Origin: Tribonema minus
Lineage: Eukaryota > Sar > Xanthophyceae > Tribonematales > Tribonemataceae
Assembly (NCBI GenBank): GCA_017506865.1
Contig: JAFCMP010000547.1
Location: 1,054,001 to 1,118,000 of the forward strand
Direction of reading: 5' to 3'
DNA: 64,000 bases
Positions 57,001-64,000 of this stretch are shown here, piece after piece; the first letter of the stretch is position 1, and each line of letters opens with the position of its first letter. The position numbers were made by a program, and so were the translations under genes. The notes below the pieces were generated by a model, which had not been told where the DNA came from, ran no database searches, and worked only from the letters and a program-made list of their open reading frames with translations.

Positions 57001-58750
57001 GCAAACAGCTGTGCACTCAGACGCACCACGTGCTCTCAGGCGCGCCATGCGGTTGCAAATTTGAATGTCCCTGTTTGCGCCTTGCCTGTCCCTTCCTGCC
57101 CCTTATGTTTTTTTGGGGGGGGAGGTTCTGCCAACAGGTTTGTTGGAAATTGTAGCACATGCCATACTGGACATCCACCATAAGAGCGGTGAGCATGATA
57201 TACTACTGACATGTGACAATGCATGATGTGTGCTCTCGAGCTTTTGTCAATTGTGCCCAGCATCTCTCATGTAACATTGCGCATGCTGGCTCAAGAATTT
57301 TCGTGCTGCAGGCTCCCATTTCATCAGATCTCGCTTACTTACATGGTGTGTACAATGTGTGCAGGCTGCAACCGGGGATTGTCATGTATGCACTTTCAGG
57401 ATGTCCACACCTGCTTTTGGACATGGTGCCATTGGTGAATGCTACCGTACTGGCATCGTTTGTTCTCCAACAATGTGGTCAAAACATGCCTGCATCTGCC
57501 GTGCAGGTGACGACGGTCAAGGCGCGAGTTTCGTGCCTGGAGCACGCAATCCTGTGACTTGAGTAGCAAGCTGAGAACGCGGCCAAGTCTAGTGGCAAGC
57601 TTTGCGGGTCACAATAAAGCAGCAGACATGTTTGACTCAATGGTGTCTACAACAATCTGGTCTTGATGGTGTCATCTGTTGCTTTGCATGCCATCGCACT
57701 TTCTGCACCAACAATGGCTGTGCACGCAGCAGTTGCTTGCCTGCCAGAAGAGTGTTCATGCATTCTGTATGCTGATGCAATCCTACTGCCAGTTGTCTGG
57801 TGATGGGTAAGATGTGCGTTCATTGCGATATGACTGCATTCTGAGTGTCCCTATAGCAATGTGCAGGCAGGTAGCCCTCAGAGCTCGTTGCGATGCCTTG
57901 CATGCATGGACCTAAATAGTGTACTTCAAACCACGGTGACACACTGACGGCATGTTGTGACGCTTTCTGATCAACGCAGGAGTGAGTATTTAGCACATCT
58001 CTAGACAAGGATCGTGTTGCAAGTGCGGCGCTGTATCCTGTTCTTGTGAAATGTGTTGAAACATCATCGCAACTCAGCATGAACATAGTTGTGGAACATT
58101 GTGCAGAAGGCCAAGGCCCCAAGCAAGGCCACCTACCTAAGCCAGTGGCAGTGGATTTGTTGCAGCATCAAGGTCAGCTGCATTCACTGTGCTACACGCC
58201 AGCATATCCGCTTCAACTGGGCGGACGGGCATATGCCTCGCTGCTGTAATGTTGAGTTCTTGCGCCTTGCACCAGACACTTCATTTGGAACACAAAATGA
58301 TATCAGCATATTGTGACCAGGTACAGCGTACCCCCCCCCCCCCCCCCCCCCCCTCCCCCATTCCCCCCCAAGTCCAAACTGAGTGCACCACCAGCTAAGT
58401 TGGTGCACCACCAGCTATAGCTACGCTGACACTTCCAGGGAAATGTAGGACTCTGAAGTCGAGCAAACATGTGAAACAAATTTCGCAGATGAATCCATTT
58501 ACCGTCCGTCACCAGCTCACACAGCGCCACTGTAGGTGCAACAGCATGTCATGTAGTTCTGATTCAAACACCCAGCACAATACTCAGAGCACATCCAGAC
58601 TTGGGAACAAAGCCACAACTGCAACTCAGGAGCAGTGTGCACACTATGCATGATGGACAGCCAATGATTCTTGAGATCGGTTGGGCTCGAGGAAATCTCG
58701 CCAACAGGTTCTGTTGGATGGCTTATTTGTGAGCCTTTCTGCAGGTACAT
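54042..58750. other. long stretch without a defensible gene
   Basis: After the KH gene come G-runs, GA microsatellites (about 54556-54572 and 54600-54622) and an AT-richer region. Frames such as 57213-57557 (plus) read protein-like in part but have no domain, start context or phase-consistent partners. A C-run of about 24 bases lies near 58330-58353. Confidence 0.45.
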
Positions 58751-58929
58751 GATAGCATCAACTGTAATAATTGGCAACACGGCACAGGTGGGCTGCACCG
58801 TGCTTCGCAATGTCTCGGCACCGAGCGTCATGCATTCGCCGCGATCTGCTTTTGAATAGGATCACACAAATCGCACTGCTCACTGTTTTGCCTGCAAGGC
58901 AGTGCACAACACGCGACGTTGTTGCCGTG

Positions 58930-59600
58930 CAACTCATGGCTGCACGCGCAGGCGAGTCTGACCGGCGGCGATGCGTGACTTCCGTGGCTGATGCTTTACC
59001 CCTCGTGTGCGGCCAGGCAGGGAGTGTGCGCAGAGGATGGCAAGCGTCGGTCGCCGAGCACTGCGGCACCGCGGCAGCCGGCAGCCATGTGGCCGGATCA
59101 GCGGGCGCGCTGCACGTGTGGGGCCTCAAACGAGCACGAACACGTGTGCGTGACCCCGCACAATGACGCGGCGTATGGCTCGCTGCGAAACCCTTTCTCG
59201 AGGGGCAGTACTGCGAGCGCACGGGCTCAGTGCAGCTCGCAAAGGCTCGCGGTGCCTGTGTCACGTGTCCGCAGCCGCGCGCTGCGTCTGCGGTCTTCGT
59301 TGCCATAGCAGCATTGCTCATCATGCCCACGCACGGCCCACGTTTGTCTGCGCAACGGCCAATGCATGCTCTAGCGCAAGGCATGATGGAGCTTTCGACC
59401 CTGGCCTTACGGCTGAGGCAGGCAGGAGCACTGCTGGCGTTATGTACCCAATGGCGAGCGCTGCTGTGTCTGACGTCGATGGCGAACTGCGCCTTTGCCG
59501 CCGTGTTGCACCGCAGCGCATGCATGCAAGCCGCCACCGCAGTCTGGCTGCAAAGTAGCCACTACGTGCACCGACCAACGCCAAGGTGGACGTGTCAGCG
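58930..59600 (+). CDS. possible diverged coding region, Cys-rich then membrane segment
   Basis: Two plus-strand frames read sensibly next to each other: CTCGASNEHEHVCVTPHNDA, then (in another frame) EGQYCERTG...ACVTCPQPR and AVFVAIAALLIMP. A Cys-rich module before a transmembrane helix is possible. The change of frame near 59205 is not explained by clear splice sites, so this may be a decayed host gene or chance. A 259-codon antisense frame overlaps it. Confidence 0.22.
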
Positions 59601-59617
59601 GCTGCTAGCTGCTCTGC

Positions 59618-59895
59618 CGCGACAGAGAGGCACGCCACATATGCCCGCGCGCGGTGCAGCAGGAGCGACTGAGCACTTGTTGACGCAGACCCGACTGACG
59701 CGTTGCGGTGATCTGAAGTGCCAGGGTCGGGCTGCTGATCACTTGCTGCGCGTCACAGAGGGGCACGCCACGTACGCCCCCCGCAACACGCGCGGTGCAG
59801 TAGGTGCGACTAGGCACTCAGTGACGCAGACCGACTGGCGCGCTGCGGCGATCTAAAGTGTCGGGGTCAGGCTGCTGAGCAGTGCTGCGCGTCAC
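59618..59895. repeat. about 134-bp tandem duplication overlapping the SH2-gene 3' end
   Basis: The unit GACAGAG-GGCACGCCAC-TA, then CGCGCGGTGCAG, then GACGCAGACC and GTC-GGCTGCTGA occurs at about 59620-59752 and 59755-59893. Its last bases abut the stop codon of the SH2 gene. Confidence 0.8.
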
Positions 59896-62800
59896 AGCAG
59901 GTCCACGCCGCCAGCGAACTCCGAGCCGACGTCCCAGCTCGGAAGGACGCCCTGAGAAGACGTGAAGGGCGCCCACACCTGCTCCTTGGGGTAGGTACAG
60001 CCGTCGCGCGCCGCTACCCAGCGCAACTGCTGGCAGCTCATGAGGAGGTCTCCCTGCGCAGCGGCGTGGCGAGCGAGCAGCAGTTTGTGAACAGTTTGGT
60101 TTGAGTGGGCTCAGTATGCAGTCGTGACTGCCTGTGCGGGATGGGGCGTACAGCAAGGTTAGCGAGCAGCTGTCAGTTGACGTTCCAACTCGTTTAACCT
60201 CAGTGTGCAGTTGCAAGCGGCCCTTGCAGGATGAGGCGTACAGCAAGGTCAGCAGGCAGCTGTCAGTGGACGCTTCAGTTCGAGTGTGCTCGGTATGCAG
60301 TTGCACGCTGCCCTTCCCTTGCAGGATGTGTATGCCCTGAGCAAGTTGTTGCCCATCCCACGGGTGGCCGCAGGAGTAGCGATGGCCAGCCGTCGCATTG
60401 AGCAAACGTAATTTGCAACAACATGAACATGCGTGCGCACTTTGCCTCTAACAAGAGGAACTATCAGTCACCAGTCAGGCATACAAGATCATGCCACGCA
60501 GGCTCATGGAGCGACAGCCTCAGGCCTGCAATGTCTTACTGTGACAAATGTACTTAAACTCACGTTACGTACTTGACTTCGGATAATCTGCCGTCGCACA
60601 TCGTACGCGCGTGTTGCGCGTAGGAGAGGACGCCACCTTGCCGATGAAGTACCACTCACCAGCTGAAGGTCACAATTTCAAAAGTACGTACTTCACCTTT
60701 GAAGTACCACTCACCAGGCATGCGTAGTCGCGCCGCACCGTCTCGCCGCTGCCGCTGCCGCCGCCCTCCGTGTCCGGCAGCGCGATACTGCAGTTGCCGT
60801 GCCGCAAAACCTGCGGCGCAATGCCAGCAGAAGCCATGTAGATGCACTGAGTATGAGAGTAATGAGAGCCATCGTGTATTGCTAATCGCTGACTACAAGG
60901 ATAAATAGGGTCCGCATGTATTGCTGAGCGGTCTGCTGGGATTCGGCTGCCGTGCTGCAGGGCCTGCTGCACAGACGCGTGCAAGTCCTTCCCCCCTCCC
61001 CCCCCGGTGTCACTCTGTTGCTTGAACTCTTAGTGCGCGACATGCATATCTGCAGATGCCGTGACGCAGAACCTGCAGCGAAACATTCATTGAGAATCAT
61101 GTAAATTTATTGAGTATCAGGGTGAGTTGGCGTGCGTTGCTGAGATGCAGCTAGCTGCCGTGCTGGCAGCCCGCTGCAGAGTAAGACCGGAGGTCCCTGC
61201 GAGTCCATTTCATCATGAACTTCCAGTGCGTGACACACCAGTAATTCAAGTGTGGAAGCTTCGAGCCCTCAGGTGGCTCAGCTACATGCGTCACTCTCCA
61301 GTGCATGGCACGTTGACACGCACTGCCATGACGCGTTCATGTGTAATGTCTGCAAGTCGCCCCCCCCCGTTCGTCACTGAGCTACAAAATGCAGGGTCTG
61401 CAAGTGCCGACAGTCTTCATGCAATGTCTTTCAGAGCTAGGCGATGCCTATCTCACGCCAAAACCGAAGGGTGAGGGTCATTTGTGAGCTATGAGATCCT
61501 CCACAAGCATTCCAAGCCGGTCACAGCTGCATGGAGTGTGCAAACTCAACTTTGAACTTGTGCTGTCAGGGACGCAACTGCCGTCCAACGCTTCGCTCAA
61601 GTTCATACATCAGGCTTGGTGCATTGCGCACCACCTATCGCTGGCGTGCACTTGTATGTGACCTTTGCATTCGGGGGTGGGCTGCGCCGGTGTTGAGCAC
61701 TGCTTCGCTTCCCTGTCACCATCACGGGGATGCGCGACCGACGCGAGCGGGGTCACCAGAAACAGCTACGCCCCAGAAATATCTGTAGTAGGGCATCTAC
61801 GCTGTGTCTTCTTGTGCCAGTGGAGCAGGCGTGCGAGACAGGCGCCTCTTCAATGACTCAATGCTGCTATCAGACAATCGTCAGTGGGAAACGCTGCTCA
61901 GGTGCATTTGCGAGGGCTGAGTAAGGCGGCCAGGCACACGGTCTAACCCTAACCCTAACTAATTTAAATAAATAAAAACAAAGGTCCCCGCAGGCTCCTA
62001 CGTAGAATAGGATACACTGGGAAATTGACGTAGACGTACCAGAGTGGAGCCAGAAACAAGCAAAGGTTGTTGTACGCACCTTGACGATGACGTGGAAACA
62101 CCGGCTGACGCCGCCGACAACTCCTGCTGACGAGATCACCAGTGAGTCCGTGTTTTTGCCGTTCAAGCGCAGGATGAATGAGCCGGGTTCGCGCCCCTGC
62201 AGGCGGTCCTCTGCCTGCGCCCTGCGCTCCGCAAGTGCAAGTACAAGTTGAAGTTCAAGTACAAGTTGAAGTGCATGTGCCGCACGCGTTTGCCTGCACT
62301 CGGATCATGAGAGTGAGTAGGTCTGCCTGCGCGATACTCAAGTGCCAGTGTAGGTTCAACTTGAAGTGCACGAGCACTTGCGCTTGTGTGTGCAGGTATA
62401 GAGTATTGAGCGAGTGTGACTCGTGCGTACACAGAACTTGCACCTTGTGGTGAGCGGCACATTTACATCGGCACAGAGCGCTGATGCAAAACAACGCTGG
62501 GGGATATGCAAGGTTTGCAGCTTATAATCCTCACACCTCAATAGGTGGCAGTGCTCATGAGGAGTGACGCACCTGTCGAGAAAACCCTGCAGCAGGACGG
62601 GGCTGCGCGCGTTCCACTGATTGCAAAAACTGCACCCGCACCTGCTCAAACCTCACCAAGGTCTACTCGTACCTGTTCTTGAAGTTTCAAGTTCTAGTGC
62701 TCAGAGGAGGAGTGACGCACCTGTCGAGAAATCCCTGCAGCAGGACGGGGTTGCGCGCGTTCCACTCGTCGCGCAGGCGCCCCAGCGTTGCGAGCGTCGG

Positions 62801-62914
62801 CGCCCAGATGGCTACACAAAAGGCGCCGTACTGCTGCAGCTCCACCGTCGCGTCGGCGCCGACGCTGCCGCCGCCGTCAGAGGAGCGTGCGCAGAGACGT
62901 GAGACAGGTGGCAC
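59892..62914 (-). CDS. STAT-type linker-SH2 domain protein, 3' part
   Basis: Four minus-strand exons join with agreeing phases: about 62864(or 62914)-62721, 62221-62080, 60810-60715 and 60053-59892 (stop). The first seen exon ends RLRDEWNARNPVLLQGFLDR, like the STAT linker. The next gives AQAEDRLQGREPGSFILRLN and RCFHVIVK, an SH2 core with the Arg of the phosphotyrosine pocket (FILRLN). Then VLRHGNCSIALP...RRDYACL and GDLLMSCQQLRWVAARDG followed by CTYPKEQVW, matching the end of STAT SH2 domains. STAT-type linker-SH2 proteins are known from amoebae, plants and algae. Binding of phosphotyrosine is inferred. The 5' end is not resolved and may lie beyond the window. Confidence 0.72.
60105..60330. 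repeat. about 95-bp imperfect tandem repeat in the last SH2-gene intron
   Basis: GCGTACAGCAAGGT-AGC-GCAGCTGTCAGT-GACG followed by a TCAGTGTGCAGTTGC-type element occurs twice, with a third partial copy on each side (about 60105-60330). Confidence 0.75.
61943..61959 (-). repeat. interstitial telomere-type repeat
   Basis: CTAACCCTAACCCTAACT in the SH2-gene intron. Confidence 0.8.
62227..62276. repeat. CAAGTTGAAGT-type short direct repeats
   Basis: AAGTGCAAGTACAAGTTGAA is followed by a second AAGTACAAGTTGAAGTGC, immediately upstream (on minus) of the SH2-core exon acceptor. Confidence 0.8.
62566..62612 (-). repeat. extra copy of the SH2-gene linker-exon tail and donor
   Basis: The plus-strand sequence GTGACGCACCTGTCGAGAAA-CCCTGCAGCAGGACGGGG of the true junction (62712-62755) is repeated about 145 bases away with two or three changes, then stops matching. 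Confidence 0.88.
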
Positions 62915-63240
62915 GTGAGCCGCGAGCGAACTATGTACTTCAAAGTAGTGAACATGTGGGTTGTGCGTTGACGCTAGGTGCCGGTCGTGCGTGCGCCGCC
63001 GGCAGAGCTACACCGTCGCGTCGGCGCCGCCGCGGCCGCCGCCGTCAGAGGAGCGTACGCAGCGGAGATGCGTGGCGTGAGAGCCGTGAGCACATGCAAA
63101 CCATGTGACAAACACATGGGTTGTGCGCTCGTCGTGAGGCATGCGTGCGGCGTGCGTGCGCGTGCCGCCGGTAGAGCTTGGCGGCAGCAGTGGCGCGGCG
63201 CTGCTGCCGCTGCCGCCGGTGCACCCCGCACGGGCACATG
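62830..63240 (-). repeat. tandem copies of the SH2-gene linker-exon head
   Basis: CACCGTCGCGTCGGCGCCG, then CCGCCGTCAGAGGAGCGT (plus strand) occurs at about 62846-62890 and 63010-63057. A weaker CCGCCGGTAGAGCTTGGCGG copy lies near 63165-63240. Period is about 140-165 bases. Confidence 0.78.
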
Positions 63241-64000
63241 AGACACGTCCCGTGTGAGCTGTGAGCATACGTGGCTTGCTCCACCGGGGTGCATGTGCAG
63301 TGAAGTGCACGCGCTTACGATGCGAGACGAGGTGTGCAGCTTGCAAACTATAAAGGCAAATCTTTTTATAGTGCTGAAGCTAGTTGTTTGTGACTGTTCA
63401 CATTGTGCTTCCCGTAGGAATTGAACTCGCGTTCAAGGCCTTATTGGCCCCACAAGTGCACAGCTTAACCACTCAGCTGTCAGACTTACAAACTTTACCG
63501 AGCTGATCCGAGCTGTACTTGAGCCGTGCTTAACATCGAAGCCAAATGTCATAAAGGAATGACATACTTCACATTGTGTGTTTCAAGTGCTGCGGAGCAC
63601 ATAGGTATTAGAGCAGGTTGCACTGCGCTGCTGTACTGCTCCGCTGCTGCGTCAGCTGCCGCTGACACAAACGCGTGAGCCGTCCGCAACGCGACTCCAG
63701 AGCGCCAGCGGGGCAAGTGTGCACCCCCAGTCGCTGTGGCGCACATGACCACCCTCACCCCAATTCTGAGTACAAGCTAACTAACTCACAAGTGCCCGCC
63801 GCCGGTCACCAGCTGCCATATGAACGAAGCGCCGCCGAGGTGGACGCGACATGAGCACTGCTGTTGCTAGGCTCGTATACGCACATACCCCATTGGTTCA
63901 AGCAAGGGATACCTGCCTACACCCCAGTCCTACCCTATTCACCTGTGCATAGCTACCCCCCCCCCCTATCGTGTCTGAGAACCGGGAACAAGCAAACCCA
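63241..64000. other. no supported gene
   Basis: No exon could be supported to the window end, apart from a tRNA-like remnant. Upstream exons of the SH2 gene may lie here or beyond. Confidence 0.45.
63410..63488 (-). pseudogene. tRNA-like remnant (Ser/Leu class features)
   Basis: On minus, AGCTGAGTGGTTAAGCT could form a D arm and matches an A box. GGCCAATAAGGCC forms a hairpin like a long variable arm, and GAGTTCAATTCC matches a B box. The acceptor, anticodon and T stems do not pair well, so a working tRNA is unlikely. It may be a decayed tRNA or the head of a tRNA-derived SINE. Confidence 0.3.

Noticed and set aside
58758-59537. 259-codon minus-strand open frame
   Set aside because: Ala/Arg/Cys/Thr-rich composition typical of antisense GC-rich DNA. 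No domain and no splice support.

Overview
The window is nuclear DNA of a eukaryotic alga. Coding exons are GC-rich, split by phase-consistent GT-AG introns, and carry long runs of C, G and CAG. Short TTAGGG/CCCTAA arrays lie inside introns and intergenic DNA. A stramenopile alga (xanthophyte or brown-alga relative) is my best guess. It rests on the TTAGGG repeat type, a secreted protein with a long EPT/PTP tail, a large-DNA-virus-like nuclease gene and the centriole gene TBCCD1. The species cannot be named from this.

Layout. 1-5 kb: a minus-strand membrane protein (1391-2646), then two intronless plus-strand ORFs (2945-3616; 3659-4759), the second an HNH-like nuclease of the kind common in giant viruses. 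5-16 kb: mostly gene-poor, with microsatellites, a 63-bp tandem repeat, weak coding remnants and one Gln-rich gene (13358-14189). 16.6-18.2 kb: a J-domain protein. 19-32.5 kb: TBCCD1 (minus, eight coding exons) and ASH2 (plus, three exons), divergent with 442 bp between their starts. 32.5-35 kb: no firm gene, but a dense patch of AACGCGTT-type palindromes. 35-40 kb: a signal-anchored Cys-rich protein with a Pro/Thr/Glu tail. 41.4-46.4 kb: a WrbA-type NAD(P)H:quinone oxidoreductase in seven coding exons. 48.1-54.0 kb: the oligosaccharyltransferase subunit TMEM258/OST5 (minus) divergent from a five-KH-domain FUBP/KSRP-like RNA-binding protein (plus). 54-59.9 kb: no gene I can defend. 59.9-62.9 kb and perhaps beyond: the 3' part of a STAT-type linker-SH2 protein (minus).

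The most unusual feature is structural. In nearly every well-supported multi-exon gene, introns hold tandem, partly decayed copies of the adjacent exon edge together with its splice site. Some copies carry an exon tail plus 5' splice site, others a 3' splice site plus exon head. I see this in TBCCD1 (several introns), ASH2, the Pro/Thr tail gene, WrbA, the KH gene and the SH2 gene. Two WrbA copies are flanked by AG and GT and keep a 23-codon open frame, so they could be spliced in. Many of the same introns are sprinkled with ACTTCAA/TTGAAGT inverted repeats. The genes are ordinary housekeeping functions (basal-body positioning, H3K4 methylation, redox, glycosylation, RNA processing, signalling) and do not form an operon-like unit.
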